Shown: piece by piece, positions 1-8,842 of the stretch | How the letters are laid out: each line of letters starts with the position of its first letter | How positions within the stretch are numbered: position 1 is the stretch's first letter | Assembly (NCBI RefSeq): GCF_004349355.1 | Contig: NZ_SMFK01000003.1 | Coordinates: forward strand, 1-64,000 | Source of the DNA: Flavobacterium cellulosilyticum | GTDB lineage: Bacteria; Bacteroidota; Bacteroidia; Flavobacteriales; Flavobacteriaceae | Direction of reading: 5' to 3' | Length of the DNA stretch: 64,000 bases | Program-made: the position numbers and the translations under genes | Notes under the pieces: model-generated | Told to the model about the DNA's origin: nothing | Databases searched by the model: none | What the model saw: the letters and a program-made list of their open reading frames with translations, nothing else

Positions 1-311
1 ATAAAATCAACTTTGAAATACTAGATGAAGTTTACGATGACATGATTATCAAAAAAGGAGACTTATTTATCACCATTGAAGAGTCTGATTTGGTTAATCT
101 GGTCAAACAAATTAGAGATGAAGAATATGTTTTAGGTAAAGACATCGGAATAATATCTTACAACGATACACCCCTAAAAGAACTTCTGGGAATTACTGTT
201 ATATCAACTGACTTTAATAAAATGGGAGCTACAGCTGCTAGCATGATACTCAATAATGAAAAAGGAGAAGTCAAAATCCCTTTTAATTTTATTGATAGAG
301 ATTCAATTTAA
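1..311 (+). CDS. LacI/GntR-type transcriptional regulator, C-terminal sugar-sensing part (5' end cut by window)
   Basis: The frame is open from the first bases, so the gene begins before the window and only about the last 102 residues are visible. They look like the second half of a periplasmic-binding-protein-like effector domain: a GIISYNDTP stretch followed by G-A-T-A-A-x-M-I-L and an ending on IPFNFIDRDSI, which matches the LacI-family pattern of a final strand closing with an Arg-x-Ser-type tail. Such domains bind a sugar or sugar acid and control an attached DNA-binding domain, which is not visible here. Bacteroidota often fuse this sensor to a GntR winged helix, so the N-terminal type cannot be decided. 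It lies about 0.8 kb upstream of the plus-strand CoA-transferase/fucose operon in the same orientation and is a plausible regulator of it, by position only. Confidence 0.7.
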   Translation, partial: KINFEILDEVYDDMIIKKGDLFITIEESDLVNLVKQIRDEEYVLGKDIGIISYNDTPLKELLGITVISTDFNKMGATAASMILNNEKGEVKIPFNFIDRDSI

Positions 312-1134
312 TCTCCTTTAATTTTTGGATCTCCTTAAATAAGTCATGGCCAAAAAGAATATCTATTGAAGATTGCTCTCTTTTTTCAATAATTAAATAA
401 TTAAGAAAAGGGATGCAACATAAACATAAATTTCGAATCTATTAATACAAACCCAGTTAACAACCTATAATAGATTAGCATGTACGATGCGACAACCAAA
501 AAAGGAATAGACAATAGTCCAATTTCAGAAATATAAAAACCGATTGAACATTAAAACAAAATATTAATCATAAAATGAGCCTGCACAAAAAATATAATTA
601 GGTGTCGTCTATAATAAAAAATACTCAAAATGAACCATTAATGTAATTTAATTACTACACCAAGTTTAGTTTTTCAATTCTACAGCTACAATTTTAGCAA
701 TTGCCGTGACTCATTTCGCAGAAAGAAAAGACTCGTCATCTTTACCATCAAGATGACTTAATATTTCTTCTGGTTTATAATATAAATGTACTATTTTTTA
801 TTTTTCAGAACCATTAGAGCCTTCCAATAATTCTGTTTAATACTCTAAATCGAAAGATGAAATGGTATAAAATGGAGGTTGTACTATTGGATTAGTCGTA
901 AAAGAAACTAACTAATAATAGACAATTGACAGTGAAAATTGATTTAGTAGTTATATCTATATGAGTAATAAAATTTATAAGACTTAACATTTTTCACATT
1001 ATAAAAATAGAATTTGATCTATTTAAAATTACTAATTGAATTAAAAAATTTAAATGATGATTTTCTTTTTTCCGCTAGGTAACTGAGAGGATAAAGAATT
1101 AACCGACAAGATAAAAATTAATTACAAAAAATAC
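312..1134. other. AT-rich spacer with decayed sequence
   Basis: This 0.8 kb stretch has no intact gene on either strand. It is very AT-rich and contains the gene remnant listed separately at 666..911 on the minus strand. The promoter of the operon starting at 1135 should lie at its right end, but I could not pick out a convincing TAnnTTTG box there. Confidence 0.5.
666..911 (-). pseudogene. Decayed coding remnant of unknown family
   Basis: Read on the minus strand from 911 down to the TAA at 666..668, one frame gives a protein-like sequence of about 80 codons with only three internal stops: TNPIVQPPFYTISSFDLEY, stop, TELLEGSNGSEK, stop, KIVHLYYKPEEILSHLDG plus KDDESFLSAK, stop, VTAIAKIVAVELKN. 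The internal stops (TAA, TAA, TGA) could each be one substitution from a sense codon, and composition between them is protein-like with balanced charges. The other two frames on this strand are broken. I do not recognise the family. This could be the last trace of a gene lost upstream of the operon, or chance in AT-rich DNA. Confidence 0.35.
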
Positions 1135-2283
1135 ATGATACGATTAAAAGGAATAACCTGGAACCATACAAGAGGCCTATTACCAATGGTTGCAACAGCT
1201 CAACGTTTTTCTGAACTGCATCCCGAAATTGAAATTAGCTGGGAAAAAAGAAGTCTACAAGAATTTGCTGATGCTTCTATTGAAGATTTAGCAAAGAGAT
1301 TTGATCTCTTAGTCATTGACCATCCTTGGACAGGTTTTGGTGCTCAAACAAATACAATCCTTCCGTTATCAGACTATTTTTCTGCTCCCTATATTAAAGA
1401 CCAAAAAACAAATACCGTTGGTCGTTCTTTTGAAAGTTACATTTTTAGTGACAAACTATGGGCACTACCGATAGATGCTGCAACTCCGGTGGCTTCTGCC
1501 CGATTGGATATTTTAGAAAGACAAGGCTATAAAGTACCTCAAACCTATGATGATTTATTGGCTTTGGCAAAAAAAGGACTAGTCGCTTTTGCTGGGATTC
1601 CTGTTGATGTATTGATGAGTTTTTATATGTATTGTTGTAGTCTAGGTGAGGCTCCGTTTCAATCTCAAGAAAAAGTAATTTCTGTGGAAACAGGTACGAA
1701 AGCCTTGCAATTATTTCGTGAACTAGCACAACTAATTGATCCTGCCCATTTCAATAGAAATCCAATTCAGGTTTTTGAAGCAATGGTAAATTCTGACGAA
1801 ATTGCCTATTGCCCTTTTGCTTATGGATATTCTAACTATTCTCGTATTGGCTACAGCCAAAATTTGCTTCATTTCTATGATTTGGTTCGATTGAATGACC
1901 AACCCATGATTAGCTCTTTGGGTGGAACTGGCTTAGCGGTTTCTTCTTTTAGTCAACACATCCCAGAAGCGATACAATATGCTGAATTTACAGGTTCGTC
2001 TCCAATTCAACAAACTATTTTTGCTGACAATGGTGGACAACCGGGTCACCTTCAAGCTTGGAAAAGCGAAAGAATCAATCTACTGACACATGATTATTTT
2101 AAAAATACTTTACCCGCTTTAGAACGTGCTTTCTTGCGTCCTAGATATGCAGGACACATGCATTTTCAAGATAATGCGGGCCATGTAGTACGTGAATATT
2201 TGATGAATGGCGGTGATGAAGAAGCTGTGTTGTCAGAATTAGATTCACTTTATGTGAAATCTTTAAATTTAGAAACCAAATGA
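1135..2283 (+). CDS. Signal-less extracellular-solute-binding-like protein (family 1 fold)
   Basis: The 382-residue protein matches the ABC sugar-binding family 1 pattern. The first strand (RLKGITWNHTRG) sits at the extreme N-terminus, then LLVIDHPW at about 60, and the hinge block LPIDAATPVASARLDILER near 120, followed by VPQTYDDLLALAKKG, the usual family reading P-x-T-W/Y-D-E-L. Normal members have an export signal of 20-30 residues before the first strand. This one has none, so it should stay in the cytoplasm. No ABC permease or ATPase gene is nearby. It overlaps the next gene by 4 bases (ATGA-type junction), so the two are translationally coupled. A role as a cytosolic sensor or ligand carrier for the neighbouring CoA-transferases is inference. 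The first ATG at 1135 is the only sensible start. Confidence 0.75.
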   Translation: MIRLKGITWNHTRGLLPMVATAQRFSELHPEIEISWEKRSLQEFADASIEDLAKRFDLLVIDHPWTGFGAQTNTILPLSDYFSAPYIKDQKTNTVGRSFESYIFSDKLWALPIDAATPVASARLDILERQGYKVPQTYDDLLALAKKGLVAFAGIPVDVLMSFYMYCCSLGEAPFQSQEKVISVETGTKALQLFRELAQLIDPAHFNRNPIQVFEAMVNSDEIAYCPFAYGYSNYSRIGYSQNLLHFYDLVRLNDQPMISSLGGTGLAVSSFSQHIPEAIQYAEFTGSSPIQQTIFADNGGQPGHLQAWKSERINLLTHDYFKNTLPALERAFLRPRYAGHMHFQDNAGHVVREYLMNGGDEEAVLSELDSLYVKSLNLETK

Positions 2284-3428
2284 AACCATTAGAAGGATTA
2301 GTTGTTTTAGAATTTTGCCAGTTTTTGGCAGGCCCTTCTGCGGGATTAAAATTGGCCGATTTAGGAGCGAGAGTCATCAAAATCGAACGTCCCATAAAAG
2401 GAGAAGCGTGTCGACAACTCAGCATCAAAGACCTTTTTGTAGATGATAGCAGTTTGCTTTTTCATACAATTAATAGAAATAAAGAATCCTTTGCTGCCGA
2501 CCTTAAAAATGCTGAAGATTTAATTTTAGTAAAGAAATTAATCGCCAAGGCAGATATTATGACGCATAATTTCCGTCCCGGTGTAATGGATAAAATCGGA
2601 CTCACCTTTGCGGATGTTTTGACGATTAACTCCAAAATCATCTACGGCACCATTACGGGTTATGGCGAAAAAGGGCCTTGGGCTAAAAAACCTGGACAAG
2701 ATTTATTATTACAATCACTTTCAGGATTAAGTTGGCTCAGTGGTCGAAAAAGCCAAGAACCCGTCCCTTTTGGTTTGGCTGTAGCCGATTTAACGTGTGG
2801 CAATCATTTTGTTCAAGGAATTTTAGCGGCATTACTCAAAAGAGCAAAAACAGGGAAAGGAGTTCAAGTAGAGGTGAGTTTGCTGGAATCCGTTTTAGAT
2901 ATTCAATTCGAAGCGATTACTTCCTTTTTAAATGACGGAGGACAATTGCCTGAAAGAGGCGATGTCAAAGGAAGTGCACACGCATTTTTGAGTGCTCCTT
3001 ATGGGGTTTATCAGACTCAAGATGGCTATATTTCTTTAGCGATGGGCGACTTACTTTTCATTGGAAACCATTTAGGTCTTGATTTAAAAAACTACGCAGA
3101 CAAACAGTTGTGGTTTTCACAAAGAGATGAAATTCGAAATATCTTAAGCGAAAAACTGCTGACTCAAACTGCTGATTATTGGCTTGATTTATTGCAAAAA
3201 CAAGGCGTTTGGTGCGGAAAAGTATTGGATTACAACGACCTAAACGATCAATCTTTTGTAAAAGATTTAAACTTGAAACAAACCGTAAAAAATAAATCTG
3301 GAAAAACATTGGTTACCACCAGATGCCCAATACAATTGGATGGTACAATTTTAACAAGTTCGAAAGCAGCTCCTAAAGTTGGAGAAGACAACTCAAGCAT
3401 TCATGAACAATTTATAAAGAGTAGATGA
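2280..3428 (+). CDS. CaiB/BaiF (class III) CoA-transferase, copy 1
   Basis: Family III CoA-transferases move CoA between carboxylic acids through mixed anhydride and thioester intermediates on an Asp. The 382-residue protein has the family landmarks: [10 protein letters not shown] at the N-terminus, the [14 protein letters not shown] nucleotide-binding-like block, [26 protein letters not shown], and [11 protein letters not shown]. The catalytic Asp falls at residue 170 in the VADLTCG motif, the position known from formyl-CoA transferase (Asp169). The length is typical of the family (about 380-430). Four-base overlaps on both sides place it inside an operon with a paralogue and two solute-binding-like proteins. 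The acid substrate is unknown. Pairing with a MaoC-like protein downstream suggests an acyl-CoA pathway for a hydroxy or sugar acid. Confidence 0.88.
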   Translation: MKPLEGLVVLEFCQFLAGPSAGLKLADLGARVIKIERPIKGEACRQLSIKDLFVDDSSLLFHTINRNKESFAADLKNAEDLILVKKLIAKADIMTHNFRPGVMDKIGLTFADVLTINSKIIYGTITGYGEKGPWAKKPGQDLLLQSLSGLSWLSGRKSQEPVPFGLAVADLTCGNHFVQGILAALLKRAKTGKGVQVEVSLLESVLDIQFEAITSFLNDGGQLPERGDVKGSAHAFLSAPYGVYQTQDGYISLAMGDLLFIGNHLGLDLKNYADKQLWFSQRDEIRNILSEKLLTQTADYWLDLLQKQGVWCGKVLDYNDLNDQSFVKDLNLKQTVKNKSGKTLVTTRCPIQLDGTILTSSKAAPKVGEDNSSIHEQFIKSR

Positions 3429-4564
3429 AACCATTAGAAGATTATTTAATAGTAGATTTTAGCCAGTTTCTTTCCGGTCCATCGGCTAGTTTGAGATTGG
3501 CAGATTTGGGTGCACGCGTAATAAAAATTGAGAAACCAGGGACTGGAGACATCTGCCGAACGTTATACACTTCGGATTTGATTATGAATGGGGAATCTTC
3601 CATCTTTCATACCATCAACCGAAACAAAGAATCCTTTGCTATCGATTTTAAACAAGAGGCAGAACTTGAAAAATTAAAAAAATTATTAGCAAAAGCCGAT
3701 GTTGTGATGCACAACTTCAGACCTGGAGTTATGGAACGTGTAGGTTTGAGCTATGAAGACGTTCAAAAAATAAATCCAAAGGTTATCTATGCCGAAATTT
3801 CGGGCTACGGTACAAAATCAGAATTAAAAGACTTGCCAGGACAAGATTTATTATTACAATCCTTGACGGCTTTGACTTGGTTGAGTGGCAATCAAGACGA
3901 TGGCCCTGTTCCTATGGGCTTGTCTATTGTAGATATGCTTGCAGGAGCGCACTTGGCGCAAGGAATTTTAGCCTCCTTGTATCGAAAAGTCACTCATAAC
4001 ATCGGTGCATTAGTACAGGTAAGCATGCTGGAATCGGCTTTTGACTTTCAGTTTGAAACCATCACCACTTATTTTAATGATGGAGGGGAATTGCCTGTTC
4101 GAACCAAAAGCAACAATGCACACGCCTACTTAGGTGCGCCTTATGGAATTTACAAAACCAAAAACGGTTTTTTGGCACTGGCAATGGGATCGATTCCTGT
4201 TTTATCTTCTTTGTTACAATGCGATGCCCTTTTGCATTTTCCTGAAAATAAATTTGAATTACGAGACGATATCAAGAATATTCTTGCCACTCATTTTCGT
4301 ACCAAAAACACAGAATATTGGTTGAATATTTTGGAGCCTGCTGATATTTGGTGTGCCAAAGTTTTGAACTACCAAGAACTTTTTGCCGAAGATGGTTTTA
4401 AAGTATTAGAGTTTACACAGCAAGTTGAAATGCTAGATGGTTATTCGTATCAAACCACACGATGTCCAATCAAAATCGATGGAGAATATTTTACTTCAAC
4501 AAAGGGATCTCCTAAATTAGGACAAGATAATGAACGAATTATTAAAGAATTTATTGAGTGCTAA
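3425..4564 (+). CDS. CaiB/BaiF (class III) CoA-transferase, copy 2
   Basis: This 379-residue paralogue of the preceding gene is aligned from end to end (both begin MKPLE, both carry [17 protein letters not shown] and GQDLLLQSL). The Asp expected to carry the acyl group is residue 170 in the SIVDMLAG motif, so both copies look catalytically competent. It overlaps copy 1 by 4 bases and the next gene by 1 base (TAATG). Class III enzymes are interlocked dimers. Two adjacent, diverged copies could form a heterodimer or handle donor and acceptor acids separately, but that is inference. The two share enough sequence to have arisen by tandem duplication. The substrate is not known. Confidence 0.88.
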   Translation: MKPLEDYLIVDFSQFLSGPSASLRLADLGARVIKIEKPGTGDICRTLYTSDLIMNGESSIFHTINRNKESFAIDFKQEAELEKLKKLLAKADVVMHNFRPGVMERVGLSYEDVQKINPKVIYAEISGYGTKSELKDLPGQDLLLQSLTALTWLSGNQDDGPVPMGLSIVDMLAGAHLAQGILASLYRKVTHNIGALVQVSMLESAFDFQFETITTYFNDGGELPVRTKSNNAHAYLGAPYGIYKTKNGFLALAMGSIPVLSSLLQCDALLHFPENKFELRDDIKNILATHFRTKNTEYWLNILEPADIWCAKVLNYQELFAEDGFKVLEFTQQVEMLDGYSYQTTRCPIKIDGEYFTSTKGSPKLGQDNERIIKEFIEC

Positions 4565-5790
4565 TGACTAAAATAAGAATCGCAGTTAGAAAATTCGACC
4601 CTTTCGAAAGTACTTTACAAAAGCTTTGGGATCTGTTTTGCATTGAAAAAAACATCAATGTGGAAGCTGAAATGATTCCGCTGGAATTGCACGATTTGTA
4701 CGAACAAACCATAACTCAAAGTGGTCTAAAAAAGGGGATTTGGGATATTGCGCACCTTAATACCGATTGGATTTTTGATGCTGCCAATGAAAAAGCAGTT
4801 CTCGATTTAAACCCATTAATCAGTCAGAATCCTCCACAAGATTATCCCCATGGTTGGCATCAATCCCTACTCCACTTGCAACAAATCAATAATGGAACGT
4901 ATGGACTACCCTTTCACGATGGCCCAGAATGTTTGATATATAGAAAAGATTTGTTTGAAAATCCAATAGAAAAAGAAAATTTCAAAAAGCAATACGGTTA
5001 TGAATTGCATCCTCCAAAAACTTGGGAAGAATTTATTGAAATAGCTACGTTTTTTAATAGATCTGAAGATAATTTACATGGTGCTGTTTTTGCCAATTAT
5101 CCTGATGGTCACAACATGGTTTTTGACTTTTGTTTGCAATTGTGGACCCGAGGAGGATCTTTATTAGATTCTAAAAATCAAATTGATATTAACCATACCG
5201 CAGCAATTGAAGCATTGGATTTTTATAGACAAATTGTTAACAACAAAAATGCGGTGCATCCCAAATCAAAGGAATTTGGTTCGGTTGAAGCGGGTATGGC
5301 TTTCGCCAAAGGAGAAGCGGCTATGGCTATTAATTGGTTTGGATTCGCCTCCATGTGCGAAGTCATTGAAGATTCCAAAATAAAAGGCAAAGTGGATATT
5401 GCTGAATTGCCACACCATAAAAATCACCAAACGGCTTCATTGAATGTATACTGGTTGTACACCATTGGCGCAGGAAGTAAGCATCAACAACTAGCCTATG
5501 ATTTTCTCCGTTTTGCCACCACAGCCGAAAGCGACAAATTATTGACCAAAGAAGGCGGTATTGGATGTAGAAAATCAACTTGGAATGACCCAGAAATCAA
5601 TAAAACCATCCCGTTTTATCATAAATTAGGTATGCTTCACCAAACAGCATTAACCTTACCGCAAATACCTATTTGGCCCAAAGTTGCCGAATTAATAGAT
5701 CAAATGGTATTGAAAGCGATAGAAAACGATGTTCCTTCTTCAAAATTACTAGAAGAAACACAAAATAATATTCTAAAAATAATTAACTAA
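4564..5790 (+). CDS. Signal-less extracellular-solute-binding-like protein, second copy
   Basis: This 408-residue family 1 solute-binding-type protein begins directly with its first beta strand (TKIRIAVRKFDP) and has no export signal. Family features include WDIAHLNTDWIFDA (about 60-75), the hinge region GTYGLPFHDGPECLIYRKDLF (near 115-135), PPKTWEEFIEIATFF, and the late GMAFAKGEAAMAINWFG motif in which a small-residue loop lines the ligand pocket. The start chosen is the ATG at 4564, which overlaps the stop of the upstream gene as TAATG. A GTG two codons earlier at 4558 is possible but gives no better coupling. It is clearly different in sequence from the first binding-like protein of this operon. 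Two such cytosolic binding folds flanking CoA-transferases, without a permease, is unusual. Confidence 0.78.
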   Translation: MTKIRIAVRKFDPFESTLQKLWDLFCIEKNINVEAEMIPLELHDLYEQTITQSGLKKGIWDIAHLNTDWIFDAANEKAVLDLNPLISQNPPQDYPHGWHQSLLHLQQINNGTYGLPFHDGPECLIYRKDLFENPIEKENFKKQYGYELHPPKTWEEFIEIATFFNRSEDNLHGAVFANYPDGHNMVFDFCLQLWTRGGSLLDSKNQIDINHTAAIEALDFYRQIVNNKNAVHPKSKEFGSVEAGMAFAKGEAAMAINWFGFASMCEVIEDSKIKGKVDIAELPHHKNHQTASLNVYWLYTIGAGSKHQQLAYDFLRFATTAESDKLLTKEGGIGCRKSTWNDPEINKTIPFYHKLGMLHQTALTLPQIPIWPKVAELIDQMVLKAIENDVPSSKLLEETQNNILKIIN

Positions 5791-5847
5791 CCGTTTTCGA
5801 AAAGGAACACTTTGAAAAAATGAATTGAATTAAAAAATCCTATTATT

Positions 5848-6915
5848 ATGAATATCGCTTATAAACCGTTATTGCCAGAAACGAACCAACCCATTATTAT
5901 TATTGGTGCCAGTGGAATTGTAAAAGATGCCCATTTGCCTGCCTACAAAATGGCTGGTTTTACCGTTTTTGGGATTACCAATAGAACTTTTGCGAAAGCT
6001 CAAGCAATGGCTGCCGAATTTGGAATTCCACATGCTTTTGAAACCGTAGCAGATGCTGTTAAAAATGCGCCATCAAACGCTGTTTATGACATCACGGTTT
6101 TACCAGAACAATACATTGAAATTTTAGAACAATTGCCTGATGGTGCTGCCGTTTTAATTCAGAAACCAATGGGGAATGATTTGGCTGAAGCCAAAGGAAT
6201 CCTAGAAGTTTGCGAGAGAAAAAAATTAGTGGGCTCAATCAATTTTCAACTTCGATTTGCCCCATTTGTAGCAGCAGCGCGCTATTTGATTAAAGAAGGA
6301 ATCATTGGTGAATTGTATGATATGGAATTCAAAGTTACTGTGAATACGCCTTGGGAATTGTTTCCGTTGATTAAAGTACATCCAAGATTAGAGATTTTAT
6401 TTCACAGTGTACATTATGTAGATTGTATTCGTTCATTTGTTGGTGATCCCAAAAGTGTTTTGGCCAAAACTTGGAAGCATCCCTTGAAGGATTTATCTTC
6501 TTCGCGTTCGACTATAATTTTGGATTATGGCGATACCATGCGAGCGGTGATTAATACCAATCACGATCATCATTTTGGCCCTGAACATGAAGAAAGCTAC
6601 ATTAAATGGGAAGGAACCAAAGGAGCAGTCAAAGCCAAGATGGGCTTGTTGATGAACTATCCCGCAGGTTTAGAAGATGTTTTTGAATATTCGGTGCAAA
6701 ATGAATCAGGCAAATACGAATGGACAAAAGTTCAGCTTGAAGGTTCCTGGTTTCCAGAAGCATTTGTTGGAACAATGTCAAATTTGATGCGCTATAAAGA
6801 GGGTTCGGACAAGGAATTGTTTGCTAGCGTTAAAAATGTTCTTGGAACGATGAAAGTGGTAGAAGCTTGCTACATAAGCAATAAAAACGGAGGGATTCCC
6901 TTAGATGAATTATAA
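5848..6915 (+). CDS. Gfo/Idh/MocA family NAD(P)-dependent oxidoreductase
   Basis: This 355-residue protein has the two-domain layout of the family. An N-terminal Rossmann fold has the dinucleotide loop IIIIGASGIVKDAHLPAY (residues about 17-34) and the diagnostic KP pair in LIQKPMGND. A C-terminal alpha/beta substrate domain contains HSVHYVDCIRSF. These enzymes oxidise or reduce sugars, inositols or sugar acids at a carbinol carbon. The gene is 57 bases downstream of the second binding-like protein and probably in the same transcript. Substrate cannot be read from sequence. A few D-apiose and L-fucose-type sugar dehydrogenases are in this family, so a link to pectin sugars is possible but unproven. 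Confidence 0.85.
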   Translation: MNIAYKPLLPETNQPIIIIGASGIVKDAHLPAYKMAGFTVFGITNRTFAKAQAMAAEFGIPHAFETVADAVKNAPSNAVYDITVLPEQYIEILEQLPDGAAVLIQKPMGNDLAEAKGILEVCERKKLVGSINFQLRFAPFVAAARYLIKEGIIGELYDMEFKVTVNTPWELFPLIKVHPRLEILFHSVHYVDCIRSFVGDPKSVLAKTWKHPLKDLSSSRSTIILDYGDTMRAVINTNHDHHFGPEHEESYIKWEGTKGAVKAKMGLLMNYPAGLEDVFEYSVQNESGKYEWTKVQLEGSWFPEAFVGTMSNLMRYKEGSDKELFASVKNVLGTMKVVEACYISNKNGGIPLDEL

Positions 6916-6918
6916 TCA

Positions 6919-6988
6919 AGTCGAAAGTCAAAGGTCATAAAGTCTTTAAAGCGTTTTTCGTTGACACTTTTGCTTTTGACATTCGACT
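6919..6988. repeat. Intergenic imperfect palindrome (GTCGAAAGTC type)
   Basis: The left arm at 6919..6933 reads agtcgaaagtcaaag, and its near-perfect complement cttttgacattcgact lies at 6973..6988. Further short units of the same word (aaagtcttt, aagactttac) lie inside and just after. The element separates the oxidoreductase gene from the MaoC-like gene. It is built from tandem short words, as in dispersed Flavobacterium intergenic repeats, and could fold in RNA. Confidence 0.65.
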
Positions 6989-7020
6989 TTAAGACTTTAC
7001 AACTTTTAAACTTAAAATAT

Positions 7021-7461
7021 ATGTATTTCAAATCCACCTTTTTCGAAGATTACCAACTCAATGAAAAAAGAGTAACCTTAGGTAGAACGATTACCGAAAC
7101 TGATTTTGTAGTCCATGCAGGACATACAGGCGATTTCTTTCCGCATCATATGGATGAAGAATGGTGCAAGACACAACCCTTTGGCCAGCGTATTGCTCAT
7201 GGCACCATGATTTTCAGTATTGGCATCGGTTTGACCGCATCCGAAATCAATCCTGAAGCTTTTTCTAAAGGTTACGACCGAATGCGATTTGTAAAACCGG
7301 TACACATTGGTGACACTATTCATTCTGAAATTACCATTGCTGAAAAAGGAGAAGCCAAAAGACCCGAAATGGGTACTGTAACAGAACATGTTGAAATCAT
7401 TAACCAAAGAGGTGAAGTGGTATTAGTATGCGACCATTTATTATTAGTAAAAAAGAAATAA
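7021..7461 (+). CDS. MaoC-like hotdog dehydratase/hydratase
   Basis: This is a 146-residue single-hotdog protein. The motif [17 protein letters not shown] followed by [18 protein letters not shown] is the R-specific enoyl-CoA hydratase signature. The Asp and His that activate water are both present, but the usual Asn of the G-D-x-N-P motif is Phe here. The family adds or removes water on acyl-CoA thioesters. Together with the two CoA-transferases this suggests that the operon handles a CoA-activated acid. The start is the ATG at 7021. An upstream TTG in the same frame at 6961 lies inside a palindromic repeat and would add an implausible leader. The gene is 22 bases from the fucP-like gene. 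Confidence 0.83.
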   Translation: MYFKSTFFEDYQLNEKRVTLGRTITETDFVVHAGHTGDFFPHHMDEEWCKTQPFGQRIAHGTMIFSIGIGLTASEINPEAFSKGYDRMRFVKPVHIGDTIHSEITIAEKGEAKRPEMGTVTEHVEIINQRGEVVLVCDHLLLVKKK

Positions 7462-7483
7462 CCTTATAACCACAAAATCCACT

Positions 7484-8803
7484 ATGCAAATTACAAACCA
7501 AATTGGCGATCAACACGAAGTGCCAACAGAAAAGGGAGCGGGAAAAAAATACCTAATTCCTTTTATCTTAATTACCAGCTTATTTTTCCTTTGGGGAATG
7601 GCACACAATCTGGATTCTATTTTAATTCCGCATCTTAAAAAAGCCTGTGAATTAAACAACCGTCAATCGACATTGATTGATGCAGCAGTATTTTTTGCTT
7701 ATTTTATTATGGCAATCCCCGCTGGAATGTTAATCAAACGATTTGGCTATAAAAACAGTATTATTATTGGTCTGTTGGTTTTTGCAATTGGAGCTTTTTT
7801 GTTCGTTCCCGCAGCAAATACCAGAACGTATGAATTATTCTTGTTTGCATTATTTATTATTGGATGTGGTTTAACAATTCTTGAAACGAGTGCTAATCCT
7901 TATGCTGCCATTTTAGGACCTCCTGAATCCTCCTCAAAACGATTGAATTTGGCTGCCTCTTTTAACGGTTTAGCCGCTATGGTTGCGCCAGTGGTTGGTT
8001 CATTGTTTATCCTATCAGGAAAAAACTATACTCCTGATCAAATGGATGCTATGCCAGACACTACAAGAGCAGCTTACTTGATGGAAGAAGCCGCTGCTGT
8101 AAAAATGCCTTATATTATCTTAGGAACAATCTTAGTTTTGGTTGCAATTTTATTTTATTTTATGCATTTGCCTTCCATGAAACCGCAACACACTGAAGTA
8201 GAAGTAAAACCTGGATTTTTCTCCGTTTTAAAATACTCCCATTTAAGTTGGGCTGTTGTAGCACAATTTTTTTATGTAGGTGCTCAAGTTTGTGTTACGA
8301 GTTTTTTTATTAGAATCGCCATTCAAGGTGCTGGTTTAGATGAAAAAACGGCTGCTTATTATCTTGGTATTTATGGCTTTCTGTTTATGGCAGGACGTTT
8401 TATTGGAACCTTCTTTCTACGATTTGTAAAAGACTATATTTTGCTTTCTATCTATTGTATAATAAGTGCTTTCCTTTGCCTAGTTGCCATTTACGGCACT
8501 GGAATCTATGTCATTTATGCCTTAGGAGGATTAGGTTTTTTTATGTCTATTATGTTTCCAACAATTTTTGCATTGGGAATAGTTGATTTAAAATCGAATA
8601 CCGAAACCGGTTCTTCTTGGTTAGTAATGTCCATTGTTGGTGGTGCAATTCTTCCTTATGGAATGGGAACATTAATCGATATAAAACACGATGACATACA
8701 AGCAGGCTATATTATTCCATTAGTATGCTTCTTAGTAATTCTTTATTTTGGAGTATTTGGACATAAAGTAAAACAAGCCGTTTCAAGTCTACAAATTGAA
8801 TAA
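7484..8803 (+). CDS. fucP: FucP-like L-fucose:H+ symporter, MFS
   Basis: This 439-residue major facilitator protein has about 12 hydrophobic segments. The FucP/NagP/GluP-type signatures are visible: FLWGMAHNLDSILIPHLKKA in the first helix region, where the conserved Asp that takes part in proton coupling sits, ETSANPYAAILGP in helix 4-5, and a second half with GFFMSIMFPTIFALGI. The length matches E. coli FucP (438). It should import L-fucose or a similar sugar (L-galactose, D-arabinose) across the inner membrane. It lies directly upstream of L-fucose isomerase, which supports the fucose assignment. No fuculokinase or fuculose-phosphate aldolase gene is present in the window. Confidence 0.87.
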   Translation: MQITNQIGDQHEVPTEKGAGKKYLIPFILITSLFFLWGMAHNLDSILIPHLKKACELNNRQSTLIDAAVFFAYFIMAIPAGMLIKRFGYKNSIIIGLLVFAIGAFLFVPAANTRTYELFLFALFIIGCGLTILETSANPYAAILGPPESSSKRLNLAASFNGLAAMVAPVVGSLFILSGKNYTPDQMDAMPDTTRAAYLMEEAAAVKMPYIILGTILVLVAILFYFMHLPSMKPQHTEVEVKPGFFSVLKYSHLSWAVVAQFFYVGAQVCVTSFFIRIAIQGAGLDEKTAAYYLGIYGFLFMAGRFIGTFFLRFVKDYILLSIYCIISAFLCLVAIYGTGIYVIYALGGLGFFMSIMFPTIFALGIVDLKSNTETGSSWLVMSIVGGAILPYGMGTLIDIKHDDIQAGYIIPLVCFLVILYFGVFGHKVKQAVSSLQIE

Positions 8804-8842
8804 CAAACAAACTAGAAACTAGTAATCATAAAAGAAATAAAA

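Noticed and set aside
4558..4563. GTG start for the second solute-binding-like gene
   Set aside because: Only two codons longer and less likely than the ATG that overlaps the upstream stop as TAATG.
1135..5790. An ABC sugar transporter operon
   Set aside because: No permease or ATPase gene is present and neither binding-like protein has an export signal.
6961..7020. TTG-started extension of the MaoC-like gene
   Set aside because: The extra 20 codons come from an inverted repeat and encode a hydrophobic leader unlike the family, while the ATG at 7021 begins the hotdog fold at the usual place.
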